A DNA stretch of 61,838 bases from Lacustribacter sp964460315 (GCA_964460315.1 CAYWPQ010000007.1:1-61838); one strand, 5' to 3'; shown: positions 17,300-26,243, numbered from the stretch's first letter. Numbers and translations are program-made. The notes: generated by a model not told the origin, from the letters alone.

Positions 17300-18064
17300 A
17301 TGGGAACAGGTGCAATTACCGGATACATCGATGTCGCACAGATTGTGCTTTACATCTTTTGGATCTTCTTTTTTGGTCTGATTGTTTACCTCGTGCAAGA
17401 GGGCAAACGTGAGGGCTTCCCTTTGGCCAGTGATCGACGCGATTACGAAGTCATCCAGGGATGGCCACCCATCCCTAAACCCAAGACCTATCGCATGGCC
17501 GACGGCTCGGAGTTCACCGCGCCCCATCGCCGTGACCTGGATGCTCCTCCGCTGGCAGCAAAGCGCTTCGGCAACTATCCTGGATCACCCATCGAGCCCA
17601 CGGGCAACCCCATGCTGGACGGCATTGGGCCCGGTGCATGGACCGCCCGATCGGATCATCCCGATCACATGCTTGATGGATCGGTCAAGATCCAGCCGCT
17701 GCGCAGCGCGACGGGCTATAGCGTTTCTGTGAATGATGTGAACCCGATCGGTCTGAACGTGGTTGGTTTTGACGACATGGTTGGCGGTAAGGTCGTTGAC
17801 CTCTGGGTGGATCAGGCGGAAATGCTCTTTCGTTACCTTGAGGTTGAGGTGCAGGGCGGCAAGCGTGTTTTGGTCCCCATGCCTTTTGCTCGTGTGACCA
17901 AGGACGCCGTGAAGGTCCACGCCATCCTCGGTTCACAGTTTGCCGATGTGCCCACGACCAAGCATGCTGATCAGGTCACCCTGTTGGAAGAGGACAAGAT
18001 CGCGGGCTACTACGGTGGCGGTCGTCTCTATGCAACTCCTGATCGTCAGGAACCTCTCCTATGA
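17300..18064 (+). CDS. puhA: Photosynthetic reaction centre H subunit
   Basis: PuhA caps the cytoplasmic side of the reaction centre and guides protons to QB. In the 254 residues a single N-terminal membrane helix (about 10-32, IDVAQIVLYIFWIFFFGLIV) is followed by a PRC-barrel-like domain. IPKPKTYRMADG, RSDHPDHMLDG and the family C-terminus GYYGGGRLYATPDRQEPLL are typical. The ATG at 17300 is preceded by a strong AAGGAGAA. The 22-bp gap after lhaA may allow separate translation at a high level. ATGA overlap with puhB. Confidence 0.96.
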   Translation: MGTGAITGYIDVAQIVLYIFWIFFFGLIVYLVQEGKREGFPLASDRRDYEVIQGWPPIPKPKTYRMADGSEFTAPHRRDLDAPPLAAKRFGNYPGSPIEPTGNPMLDGIGPGAWTARSDHPDHMLDGSVKIQPLRSATGYSVSVNDVNPIGLNVVGFDDMVGGKVVDLWVDQAEMLFRYLEVEVQGGKRVLVPMPFARVTKDAVKVHAILGSQFADVPTTKHADQVTLLEEDKIAGYYGGGRLYATPDRQEPLL

Positions 18065-18783
18065 GAGCAGACCTCAGCCACAGTCACGGCCATGAGTTCG
18101 AGCATGAGTTCGAGCCACAGCTGGGGCTGCCTGAAACGCTTCCGGCCAGCGAAAAGGTTCTCTGGCAGGGAGCACCGAGCTGGAAATCCGTGGCCCGGGA
18201 TGTCTTTCACCTTCGCAAGCTGGCGGTTTACTTTGCGGCCATGATTGCCCTGCGGGTGTTCTTTGTCATGACCGACCCTTCAGTGACAGACCCCGGACGA
18301 GCGGCTCTGGCCTCGGTGGCTTGGCTTGGCGGCATTGCTGCCTTCGCCATGGCCGTACTGGCGATGATGGCCTATGTGGTGGGCCGCACCACGCTCTACA
18401 CCATCACCACCAAGCGCGTGGTGATGCGTATTGGAATGGTGCTCTCGCTCACTTACAACCTGCCATTTCGAACCATTGCGCAGGCGGCGGTTCGTCAGGG
18501 GTCAGGCACCACGGGCGACATCGCACTCACCCTGGCCACTGCCGACAAGATTGCTTACCTTCATCTCTGGCCTCATGCCAAACCTTGGCATTACGCGAAG
18601 CCGCAGCCCATGCTTCGATGCCTGTGTCATGTTGATGAGGTGGCCGCGATCTTGAAGGACGCCTGGCTTGCTCAGCAGTCAAAAGATTCGTCCAAGTTGT
18701 CTACGTCCGCCTCGGCGGCTTCATCTGGAACGCAGTCGGAATCAAATTCGGCCGCTGGTCATTCTGGAATGCAGGCGGCCTGA
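18061..18783 (+). CDS. puhB: Photosynthetic complex assembly protein PuhB
   Basis: PuhB is a membrane protein needed for efficient reaction-centre assembly. The 240 residues start with a His/Glu-rich stretch, then LPASEKVLWQGAPSW, which is typical of PuhB and bPH2-like proteins. Three hydrophobic segments (about 55-75, 83-105, 118-135) and a YTITTKRVVMRIG motif follow. The C-terminal 35 residues are Ser/Ala-rich. It overlaps puhA by 4 bp and puhC by 1 bp. Confidence 0.9.
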   Translation: MRADLSHSHGHEFEHEFEPQLGLPETLPASEKVLWQGAPSWKSVARDVFHLRKLAVYFAAMIALRVFFVMTDPSVTDPGRAALASVAWLGGIAAFAMAVLAMMAYVVGRTTLYTITTKRVVMRIGMVLSLTYNLPFRTIAQAAVRQGSGTTGDIALTLATADKIAYLHLWPHAKPWHYAKPQPMLRCLCHVDEVAAILKDAWLAQQSKDSSKLSTSASAASSGTQSESNSAAGHSGMQAA

Positions 18784-19232
18784 TGAATACGATGAAGTCG
18801 CCCGGATCACTCTGGCCCGCAGCACTTGTGGTGCTGGCTTTGGGTGTGTTGGTGGCTTCGGTTGCCCAGATCCGTTCGTCCGGGGTGTCGATTCGAGCAC
18901 CCGACCCGGCCACCCTGGTCATGCGCGAGCTTCGATTCGAAGACCAGCCCGACGGCAGTGTGCGGGTGATTGATCATCGGTCCAATCAGGTGATTGATGC
19001 CATCACCGGTGAAGCGGGGTTTGCGCGAGGCGTTCTCCGTGGTTTTGCCAGGGATCGTCGCGCACATGGGGTTGGCGCCGAGCTTCCGCTTGAGCTGCAC
19101 GGTCGAGTGGACGGAAGACTCACCCTGCTGGACCCTTCCACCGGGCGCATTGTTGATCTGGAGTCCTTCGGACGCGCCAATTCCGCGGTGTTTGGACGAA
19201 TGTTGCCCGCCGCCTCCACAAGGCTTAACTAA
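18783..19232 (+). CDS. puhC: Photosynthetic complex assembly protein PuhC
   Basis: PuhC is a small membrane-anchored protein involved in reaction centre-LH1 organisation. In the 149 residues one N-terminal helix (about 12-30) precedes a soluble domain with RELRFEDQPDGSVRVIDH and GFARGVLRGFARDRR, which match the family. The ATG shares its A with the puhB stop (TGATG). Identification rests on sequence and on the puhABC order. Confidence 0.88.
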   Translation: MNTMKSPGSLWPAALVVLALGVLVASVAQIRSSGVSIRAPDPATLVMRELRFEDQPDGSVRVIDHRSNQVIDAITGEAGFARGVLRGFARDRRAHGVGAELPLELHGRVDGRLTLLDPSTGRIVDLESFGRANSAVFGRMLPAASTRLN

Positions 19233-19233
19233 G

Positions 19234-19548
19234 ATGAAAACGACCACACCCTGCACGGTTGAAATCGCCCACACCTCTTACGATTTCTACGCCCATGTTG
19301 AACTTGAAGACAACTCCATCGAGCCGGGTGACCAGGTGCTGGTGCACAACGCGCCGACCGTCATTGGCTATGGTCAGCACATCAAGGTTGACCGCAAGGC
19401 CACCATTTCACGCGCCAGCTGGCTGTCCAAGCTCTGGACAAAATTCATTGCCCGATTCGAGCTGACCGCGCTCTATGAGGTGAGCTTTTCACCCACACGA
19501 TTCACCAAGAACAAACGTTATCCACGTCCCACGCGACGTCCAAGTTAA
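19234..19548 (+). CDS. Conserved photosynthesis-cluster protein of unknown function (between puhC and acsF)
   Basis: A 104-residue protein starts one base after the puhC stop. It has no membrane helix or signal peptide. The centre, PGDQVLVHNAPTVIGYG, resembles a small beta-barrel or loop, and the tail is basic (FTKNKRYPRPTRRPS). Proteins of this size are found at this place in other proteobacterial photosynthesis clusters, so a role in reaction-centre or pigment assembly is likely but unproven. The 14-bp gap to acsF suggests co-expression. Confidence 0.75.
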   Translation: MKTTTPCTVEIAHTSYDFYAHVELEDNSIEPGDQVLVHNAPTVIGYGQHIKVDRKATISRASWLSKLWTKFIARFELTALYEVSFSPTRFTKNKRYPRPTRRPS

Positions 19549-19562
19549 AGAAGGGGATCACC

Positions 19563-20642
19563 ATGAACACCGTCGCACAGCCACTGCCACGCGCCATCGA
19601 CACCAATGAGGCCACGGAACGGGCGCTTGAAAGCACCATTCTGAACCCGCGTTTTTACACCACCGATTTCGACGCGATTGACCGGTTTGATGTTGCGTCC
19701 ATTCGCCCCCAGTGGGACGCCCTCATGGCTGAGTTCGCTTCCGACAAAAACAAGGAACATTTCCAGCGCCCGGAAGCAACGATGAATCAAGATTACTCAC
19801 ATCTTCCGGAAGGTCTCTATCAGGAATTCGTCGACTTCCTCATCAGTTCCGTGACCAGCGAATTTTCAGGCTGCGTTCTCTATGCCGAAATCAAGCGTCG
19901 TATTAAGAATGAAGACATGCGCGACCTGTTTGGCTATATGGCACGGGATGAGAGCCGACATGCAGGCTTTATCAATCAGTGGCTGAAAGACTTTGGCATT
20001 GGCGTTGACCTGGGATTTCTGGCCAAAACCAAAAAGTACACCTACTTTCGTCCCAAGTTTATTTATTACGCCACCTATCTTTCTGAAAAAATTGGCTACG
20101 CCCGATACATCACCATCTATCGTCAAATAGAAAAGCATCCCGAGTTCAAGTTTCACCCCATCTTTGGTTGGTTCGAGGAATGGTGCAACGATGAGTTCCG
20201 TCACGGCGAAGCCTTTGCCCTGCTCATGCGCGCCGACCCCAAGCTTTTAAAGGGTGTGAACCTGCTCTGGATTCGTTTCTTCCAGCTTGCGGTCTACGCC
20301 ACCATGTTTGTGCGTGACCATGCCCGACCCGAGTTCCATCACGCGCTTGGTGTGGATCCAACCGACTATGACTTTCAGGTGTTCCGCACCACCACCGAGA
20401 TCTCCAAGCAGGTCTTTCCAGTGACGCTGAATCTCGATGATCCCCGCCTGCTGGAGGGCTTTCAGAAGCTGCTTGAAATTTCTGAGCGTGTGGCGGACGC
20501 TCGAGAGCAGGGCGGTGTGGTTGGACTTGCCAAGCGTGCCTGGCATGGATTGCATGCCGTGGGTGTCTTTGCCCGTCTCTACATGCTTCCGGCCAAATAC
20601 AACGAACTTCCCAAAGATGTTCGCCTAGCGCCAACCTGGTGA
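19563..20642 (+). CDS. acsF: Aerobic Mg-protoporphyrin IX monomethyl ester cyclase AcsF
   Basis: AcsF is a di-iron, O2-dependent enzyme that forms the fifth ring of (bacterio)chlorophyll. In the 359 residues the carboxylate/His ligands are visible as two ExxH motifs, E130-H133 (DESRHAGF) and E211-H214 (DEFRHGEAF), plus Glu100. The length fits the family. A ribosome-binding sequence (AGAAGGGG) precedes the ATG. The anaerobic cyclase bchE is not in the window. AcsF shows that pigment synthesis can proceed in air. Confidence 0.96.
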   Translation: MNTVAQPLPRAIDTNEATERALESTILNPRFYTTDFDAIDRFDVASIRPQWDALMAEFASDKNKEHFQRPEATMNQDYSHLPEGLYQEFVDFLISSVTSEFSGCVLYAEIKRRIKNEDMRDLFGYMARDESRHAGFINQWLKDFGIGVDLGFLAKTKKYTYFRPKFIYYATYLSEKIGYARYITIYRQIEKHPEFKFHPIFGWFEEWCNDEFRHGEAFALLMRADPKLLKGVNLLWIRFFQLAVYATMFVRDHARPEFHHALGVDPTDYDFQVFRTTTEISKQVFPVTLNLDDPRLLEGFQKLLEISERVADAREQGGVVGLAKRAWHGLHAVGVFARLYMLPAKYNELPKDVRLAPTW

Positions 20643-20699
20643 GCATTGCGGAATGACTTTGAGCGGCTTGTTGATGCATGAATCTTTGGTGAGCCTTCG

Positions 20700-21458
20700 G
20701 TGATCCTAGCCGCTCTCTACACGGTTTTTCTTTGGTGGTTTAGCACCGGGGTCATTCTCTATTTGAATGGCCTGCCGCGCCGCACCTTCAAATGGACCAT
20801 GCTGGGTGCCACGGTGGTGCTGGTGGCCGCGCTTTACGCGCTTCGGCTGACCAGTCAGGTGGACGAAGTCTGGGCCGCCTACTGTGCGTTCACCTCGGCG
20901 GTCTTGGTCTGGGCTTGGCAGGAGATTGGCTTTCTTCTGGGTTATGTCACAGGAACTCGCCGAACTGACTGCCCTGAAGAGGCCAAAGGCTGGAAGAAAT
21001 TTGGATTCGCAGCCGAAACCGTTCTGCATCACGAGCTTGCCCTGGTGGTCTTGGGCGCCGCAGTCTGGGTGATGACCCAGGATGGCGTGAATCAGGTGGG
21101 GCTCTGGACGTATCTGGTGCTGTGGGCCATGCGGCAGAGCGCTAAGCTGAATGTCTATTTTGGCGTGCGCAATCTCAATGAGAGTTTCCTTCCCAGTCAT
21201 TTGAAATATCTGCAGACCTATTTCACCCGGCGGGCGATGAATTTCTTTTTGCCCATCTCGGTGGTTGCCGCCTTAATCGTTGCCGTTCCTATGTGGCAGG
21301 CGGTGAGTCTGGCCACCTGGGGAAGCCCGGAGGCCGTGCGGCTGGTGCTGGTGGCCACCTTGTTGTCGCTGGCCATTCTTGAGCATTTCTTCTTGGTCAT
21401 TCCTTTGCCCTTTGAAGCACTCTGGCGCTGGGGACTGCGTTCCCGAACCGCAACTTAA
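20700..21458 (+). CDS. puhE: Photosynthesis-cluster membrane protein PuhE
   Basis: This 252-residue integral membrane protein (DUF3623-type) has seven or so hydrophobic segments, beginning FLWWFSTGVILYLNGLPRRTF. MRQSAKLNVYFGVRNLNESFLP is the conserved part. PuhE is a modulator of bacteriochlorophyll production in Rhodobacter. The start is GTG at 20700, 57 bp after acsF, with no strong Shine-Dalgarno. It is the last photosynthesis gene of this cluster; the next gene is convergent. Confidence 0.88.
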   Translation: MILAALYTVFLWWFSTGVILYLNGLPRRTFKWTMLGATVVLVAALYALRLTSQVDEVWAAYCAFTSAVLVWAWQEIGFLLGYVTGTRRTDCPEEAKGWKKFGFAAETVLHHELALVVLGAAVWVMTQDGVNQVGLWTYLVLWAMRQSAKLNVYFGVRNLNESFLPSHLKYLQTYFTRRAMNFFLPISVVAALIVAVPMWQAVSLATWGSPEAVRLVLVATLLSLAILEHFFLVIPLPFEALWRWGLRSRTAT

Positions 21459-21511
21459 GGCTGATCGAACCGCCGCGTCGGTTCGGAAACCCGTCGAAGA
21501 GCGACATCCTT

Positions 21512-22939
21512 CTAACAGGGAAAGAGCTGACCTCGCTGCGGAATGATTGGGGCCCTCCAGCCCAGTTCGGACTGAAGCACGACCGCGAAGTTTTCGCTTG
21601 CCGCGCGTTCGCCGTGGGTAATGAATACCTTCGAAGGCTCGTGCTCAAACCCCTGGCACCACCAGAGTAGATCACTCTGATCACCGTGGGCGGACAGACC
21701 TCCCACGGTATGAATGGATGCTTTCACAGGAACCTCCTGACCAAGCAGACGCAATGTCTTTTGGCCGTCCACCAACAGGCGGCCGCGCGTCCCAGCAGCC
21801 TGAAAACCTGCAATCACCACCGCCGACTGTGGACGTGGCAGGTTCCAAAAAAGATGATGAATAATCCGACCGGCCTCGCACATGCCGCTGGCCGAAAGAA
21901 TCACCGCGCCTGCCTTAATCTGGTTCAGGGCTTTCGATTCATTGACGTCGGCGGTGAAGCGCACCCGGGCCGCGTTGGGGTGGGCGGCCAGCCAGTGATA
22001 AAGCGACTGGGTCCGCTCATTGAGCAGACGAAGGTTCTGTTCGGTGATCTTCGAGGCCTGGGTGGCCATGGGGGAATCCACGAAGATGGATAGGAAGGGA
22101 AGCCGCTGCTTCTGAATCAGATCAATCAGGATGGCGATAATCTCTTGGGTGCGTCCCACGGCGAACGCAGGAATGACCACATTACCGCCCTGTGCGATAG
22201 TGCGCTGAATAATGTCGACCAGCTCGTCTTCGGTACTCTGCAGCGAGCGATGCAGGCGGTCGCCATAGGTCGATTCAATCACCAAGACATCCGCATCGGG
22301 AAGTCGTTCGGGATTGTTCATCAGAGGCCGATCACGGGTGCCGATATCTCCGGTGAAGACCAGACGCTTGGGGCCGCTTTCAGCGGGAGCTTCGTCATCG
22401 GCAAGATGAATTCTGGCGATCGCTGCGCCAAGAATGTGTCCGGCGTCGAAGAACTCCAGATCGACGCCGTCACGAATCGAGTGGCGTTGATGCAATGGAA
22501 TGGGCCTGCACTGCGAGAGACACTGCTCCACATCGAGGCTTGAGTAAAGCGGTTCGGGCAGAGGGCCGCGCCACTTGCCCTTGGCCTGACGGTCCACCGC
22601 CCGCTCCAGCTCCTGGCCCTGAATATGGGCGCTATCCATGAGTAAGACCTGAAGCAAACTCAAGGTGGCCGGGGTGCAGAAAATGGGGCCGCGAAAACCT
22701 TTGGCACACAGACGCGGAAGCATCCCGCTGTGGTCGATATGCGCATGGGTCAGCACCACCCAGTCAAGCTCGCTCGGCGGCACCTTGAATGATTCAAGAT
22801 TCTTGTCATCGGCGTCGCGTCCGCCTTGGAACATCCCGCAGTCCACCAAAAACTGCAGCGGCCGGCCTTGCACTGTGGCCACAACCCGATACCGCGATCC
22901 GGTGACTTCGCTTGCGGCGCCTTCAAATGAGATGTGCAT
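21512..22939 (-). CDS. Beta-CASP metallo-beta-lactamase-fold RNase
   Basis: The 475-residue protein is a metal-dependent hydrolase of the CPSF73/YSH1-like branch. The zinc motif is LTHAHIDHSGML (about residues 65-76), with FDAGHILGAA and FTGDIG as further metal motifs. The beta-CASP insert (VIPAFAVGRTQEII) and the closing VGGLSAHGDQSDLLWW are the usual family parts. The likely substrate is RNA, by family. No partner gene is nearby; mscS is divergent, 97 bp away. Confidence 0.85.
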   Translation of the reverse strand: MHISFEGAASEVTGSRYRVVATVQGRPLQFLVDCGMFQGGRDADDKNLESFKVPPSELDWVVLTHAHIDHSGMLPRLCAKGFRGPIFCTPATLSLLQVLLMDSAHIQGQELERAVDRQAKGKWRGPLPEPLYSSLDVEQCLSQCRPIPLHQRHSIRDGVDLEFFDAGHILGAAIARIHLADDEAPAESGPKRLVFTGDIGTRDRPLMNNPERLPDADVLVIESTYGDRLHRSLQSTEDELVDIIQRTIAQGGNVVIPAFAVGRTQEIIAILIDLIQKQRLPFLSIFVDSPMATQASKITEQNLRLLNERTQSLYHWLAAHPNAARVRFTADVNESKALNQIKAGAVILSASGMCEAGRIIHHLFWNLPRPQSAVVIAGFQAAGTRGRLLVDGQKTLRLLGQEVPVKASIHTVGGLSAHGDQSDLLWWCQGFEHEPSKVFITHGERAASENFAVVLQSELGWRAPIIPQRGQLFPC

Positions 22940-23036
22940 GAGTGGCCAGGACCTTGTTCGGTTTCATGATTCAAGACGACCGACGATCGTTTCCCGTTAT
23001 AGTAAGTCTTCTCGTCACCCACATGCGAATGGCACG

Positions 23037-23906
23037 ATGAAAGATATCGTTGAACGTCTGTTGGTGGCCCAGATTGGGTCGGAGCTGCCCGCCTGGGCCA
23101 AGGCCCTGGTGTCGCTCACCAATGTCATTCTGATTCTTCTGGCCGCCTGGCTTTTATTGCACTTCTCGGCTCGGCTTTTGCGAACGCTGAATCGTCGAAT
23201 CACCCAAAACAATACCGATGCCGAAGAGCGCAAGCGTGTCGAGACACTCATGCGGGTTTTTCGCTACATCGCCACGGTCGTGATTGCGGCGGTGGCCATC
23301 ATGCTGGTGCTCTCTGAAATTGGCATCTCCATTGCCCCAATTCTGGCCACGGCGGGTGTGGCGGGTCTCGCGGTCGGCTTCGGTGCTCAGAGTCTGGTCA
23401 AGGACTATTTCACCGGCTTTGTCATGCTCCTGGAAAATCAGATTCGGGTGGGGGATATCGTCGAGGTGGGTGGCAAGTCCGGCACCGTCGAGGAGGTCAC
23501 GCTGCGTTACGTGCGTTTGAGGGATCTGCAAGGTGCAGTGCACTTTGTTCCCAATGGCGTCATTGCGACGGTGACCAACCAAAGCCGCGACTTTTCATTC
23601 GCCATGTTTGACGTCAGCATCGGATATCGCGAGCCCATTGATCGCGTTGAACGGGTGATTCGGTCGGTGGGCGCGTCCCTCCAGGCCGACCCCACCCTGG
23701 GCCCGTTGATTCTTGAACCTGTTCAGATCCTTGGCGTGGATCAGTGGGCCGATTCGGCCGTGATCCTACGTTGCCGAATGAAAGTGGTGCCGGCGGAGCA
23801 GGGCACCATTCGTCGAGCGTTTTTGGGCAGGTTAAAAACCGCCTTCGATGAACATGGAATTGAAATCCCCTTTCCTTCCCGAACGGTCTATTCCCGCAGC
23901 GAATAA
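23037..23906 (+). CDS. MscS-family mechanosensitive channel
   Basis: The 289-residue inner-membrane protein has an N-terminal helix (about 25-45), two more (about 65-110) and the channel-lining helix with the Gly/Ala pattern VAGLAVGFGAQSLVKDYFTGF. The cytoplasmic beta domain follows (VEVGGKSGTVEEVTLRYVRLRDL, VPNGVI). The ATG at 23037 is chosen; an open frame upstream antisense to the hydrolase has no support. The family releases solutes on osmotic down-shock. Confidence 0.9.
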   Translation: MKDIVERLLVAQIGSELPAWAKALVSLTNVILILLAAWLLLHFSARLLRTLNRRITQNNTDAEERKRVETLMRVFRYIATVVIAAVAIMLVLSEIGISIAPILATAGVAGLAVGFGAQSLVKDYFTGFVMLLENQIRVGDIVEVGGKSGTVEEVTLRYVRLRDLQGAVHFVPNGVIATVTNQSRDFSFAMFDVSIGYREPIDRVERVIRSVGASLQADPTLGPLILEPVQILGVDQWADSAVILRCRMKVVPAEQGTIRRAFLGRLKTAFDEHGIEIPFPSRTVYSRSE

Positions 23907-23971
23907 TTCTTCGTGCATGCCCGGCTGCAACACGCACCAAGGCATCATGTGAGGATGCATTCAGAAGGTAT

Positions 23972-24325
23972 TCAGAGCACCCAGGCGAAGATCATCATCA
24001 GAGATGTTCCTGCAATCAGAGCAGGAACAAGGCCGTTGGTCATCTTGAGCATGATGATCAAGGCGACTCCCGTTGCGGTAAGCCGCGCGGCCAGTGGCAT
24101 TTCAGCCAGCAGCCCAACAGGCAGAACGATGATGCGAATCACTAATGCAGCCACCATGGCATAGGTCACGCAGGTGATCCAGCGAAAGAGTGGTGAATCC
24201 TGGGTCAGCTTCCCAGAGAGTGCAACGCCAAGGCCCCGCCAAAGGTAGGTGCCCAGCACGGCCAGCGCCAGGATGGACCACATCCAGAGGCTGGAGTGTT
24301 TTGAGAGGTTGAGCATCGATTCCAT
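23972..24325 (-). CDS. azlD: AzlD-type branched-chain amino acid exporter subunit
   Basis: A small 117-residue membrane protein with four hydrophobic segments. LRIIVLPVG-like sequence (VIRIIVLPVGLL) and the Gly-rich first helix fit the AzlD family. It starts 4 bp after azlC, and AzlC-AzlD pairs form exporters of branched-chain or related amino acids. The start could be either of two nearby ATGs (24325 or 24316). Confidence 0.82.
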   Translation of the reverse strand: MESMLNLSKHSSLWMWSILALAVLGTYLWRGLGVALSGKLTQDSPLFRWITCVTYAMVAALVIRIIVLPVGLLAEMPLAARLTATGVALIIMLKMTNGLVPALIAGTSLMMIFAWVL

Positions 24326-24329
24326 CCGG

Positions 24330-25046
24330 CTAGGCTCGCTTTTTCAGGCTCTCATCGATCATGAACGCGGCCGTGCCCCCGACGAGCCCACAGATCAGGA
24401 TGCTCCATGCGGGAGAGAACTGATAAACGATGGGCCCAGAGATGCCGCCGATCAATAGCGCCAATCGACTGCCTTGGGCTTTCACTTCGGTGAAGTTCAA
24501 GAAAAAGAACAGTGGATTGAGCATGACCAGGCCAATGGTGATCGGCGTTGGAACATATCCCGCCAAGATGAAGCCCAGGACTGTTCCTGGAAGGCCCGAT
24601 GCCCAGCAAGTCAAACCAAATCCTGTGAAATAAGCGTTGCGTCGTTCGGGTGCAATCTTCGAGAAGTCACGCATCATCACGGCCCAGCTGGTCATCGAGA
24701 TGAAATGGGCTGTTGCGTACAAGGACTTTGTTCGGTCGGGCTTTGGAATTTGTGGCACCAGAGTCAGTGTCATGGGCAAAAATCGGGCTGCTGTGAGTGC
24801 GGTGGCCATGGCGATCGCAAGCCCGGAGGCACCCAGCGCAATCATCTCCACGAAGACCACCTGTCCCGGGAGGGCATACATCAGAAGGCTGGTGGCTGTG
24901 GTGACTTCAAGGGAGAGGCCGCTGGCGTGGCCCAGCGCGCCAAAACCGATCATGCCCGCCAAGAGCACCGCAGCGGGAACACCGAAGGCGTCACGACAGC
25001 CCGAGACAAAGGCGTCTCGGTTGTTATGAGCCTGAGAAATCGACAT
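24330..25046 (-). CDS. azlC: AzlC-type branched-chain amino acid exporter subunit
   Basis: The 238-residue membrane protein begins MSISQAHNNRDAF. It has the AzlC signature AGMIGFGALGHASG, the SLLMYALPGQVVFVEM stretch and about seven hydrophobic segments. It forms a two-gene unit with azlD. The ATG at 25046 is preferred; the upstream in-frame extension runs into the divergent dedA-like gene. Confidence 0.87.
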   Translation of the reverse strand: MSISQAHNNRDAFVSGCRDAFGVPAAVLLAGMIGFGALGHASGLSLEVTTATSLLMYALPGQVVFVEMIALGASGLAIAMATALTAARFLPMTLTLVPQIPKPDRTKSLYATAHFISMTSWAVMMRDFSKIAPERRNAYFTGFGLTCWASGLPGTVLGFILAGYVPTPITIGLVMLNPLFFFLNFTEVKAQGSRLALLIGGISGPIVYQFSPAWSILICGLVGGTAAFMIDESLKKRA

Positions 25047-25093
25047 GCAACGTATTGTATGGGCTCTGTCGGGGAATGGCTGATAATGCGGCC

Positions 25094-25681
25094 ATGGCGT
25101 TATTTTCAACTCTTTACAGCCGTGTCATGACATGGTCTCGTCACCCGAAAGCTCCTTGGTTTTTGGGTGGCATCAGCTTTGCCGAGTCGTCGTTTTTTCC
25201 GATCCCACCTGACGTCATGCTGGCACCGATGAGTCTGGCGCGACCGGATCGAGCCTGGTGGTTCGCCACCATCACCACGATCACTTCGGTAGCGGGTGGG
25301 CTTTTCGGTTACTGGATCGGCACATCTTTTTTTCAGTGGGTTGAGCCCTGGTTGCAGGCCAGTCGCTACTGGGAATCGTTTGAGCTGGCGAAAATCTGGT
25401 TTGTTGATTACGGCTTTTGGGCGGTGTTCATCGCGGGCTTTTCACCCATTCCTTACAAGATGTTCACCATGGCTGCGGGCGTGATGTCGATGGCCATCTT
25501 GCCCTTCACGCTGGCGTCCTTGGTTGGGCGAGGTGCACGTTTCTTTCTGGTGGCGGGCCTCATGAAGTGGGGAGGCGCCCGAATGGAAGATGCTCTTCAA
25601 GACTGGGTGGATCGTCTTGGCTGGGCGATGGTCGCGCTTGTTGGTCTTCTGATTCTGATCAAGGTTTCTGGGCTCGTTTAA
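25094..25681 (+). CDS. YqaA/DedA-family membrane protein
   Basis: A 195-residue inner-membrane protein of the SNARE-associated/DedA type. Conserved parts are GGISFAESSFFPIPPDVMLAP, the Gly-rich GGLFGYWIG and FIAGFSPIPYKMFTMAAG. DedA proteins are linked to lipid flipping and membrane homeostasis. The start may be the ATG at 25094 (MALFSTLYSR) or 25076. It is 17 bp upstream of the cytochrome b561 gene, a possible operon. Confidence 0.85.
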   Translation: MALFSTLYSRVMTWSRHPKAPWFLGGISFAESSFFPIPPDVMLAPMSLARPDRAWWFATITTITSVAGGLFGYWIGTSFFQWVEPWLQASRYWESFELAKIWFVDYGFWAVFIAGFSPIPYKMFTMAAGVMSMAILPFTLASLVGRGARFFLVAGLMKWGGARMEDALQDWVDRLGWAMVALVGLLILIKVSGLV

Positions 25682-25698
25682 GCGCAGACTTCAGCCTT

Positions 25699-26243
25699 AT
25701 GCAGAATTCTTCGATCGTTGGTCAGCGCCGTATTCGTGTCTGGGATCTTCCCACCCGTCTCTTTCATTGGCTGCTTACCTTGGGTGTTTTCGGAGCCTGG
25801 ATCGCCGTGAAGATTGGCGGCAACGCCATGATCTGGCACATGCGTTTTGGCTATCTTGTTTTGACGCTTCTTGGGTTTCGATTGATCTGGGGTTTTGTGG
25901 GGCCCGAACACGCCCGGTTCAGCTCCTTTGTGAAGGGCCCTCGGGCCATTCGCGATCAGCTGCGCGGCCTCGAGCCCACTCCNNNNNNNNNNNNNNNNNN
26001 NNNNNNNNNNNNNNNNNNNNNNNNNNNNNNNNNNNNNNNNNNNNNNNNNNNNNNNNNNNNNNNNNNNNNNNNNNNNNNNNNNTGGTTCGGGGTCATGACC
26101 TGATTCGACCGATGATCTCGGGAGATCAGATGGTGGATGCCAGCTTGAATGTCAAAGACTCGCGAGACGACTGGGTCATTCGCACAAGGGCCGCAGTGAT
26201 TGCCGCCCTTGTGGCCAGCGGAGTGGCTTACTTGTCTTTGTAG
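25699..26243 (+). CDS. Cytochrome b561-type membrane protein, interrupted by an assembly gap
   Basis: The N-terminal part (IRVWDLPTRLFHWLLTLGVF) has the first haem-ligand His region of the b561/Ni-Fe hydrogenase cytochrome b family, with two helices before the gap. After 100 N the frame differs and ends with DDWVIRTRAAVIAALVASGVAYLSL, a C-terminal helix as in this family. Both ends therefore belong to one gene, with the middle missing and the gap length unknown. The 3' end overlaps the convergent cytochrome c' gene by 16 bp. Confidence 0.75.
25983..26082. other. Assembly gap of 100 N
   Basis: A run of exactly 100 undetermined bases, the conventional filler for a scaffold gap of unknown size. 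It lies inside the cytochrome b561 gene. The open frame changes across it, so the true length is not 100 bp, or at least not in register. Confidence 0.98.

Noticed and set aside
22665..23036. Long N-terminal extension of the MscS channel
   Set aside because: It is antisense to the beta-CASP hydrolase and does not resemble a channel domain; the ATG at 23037 begins the recognisable protein.
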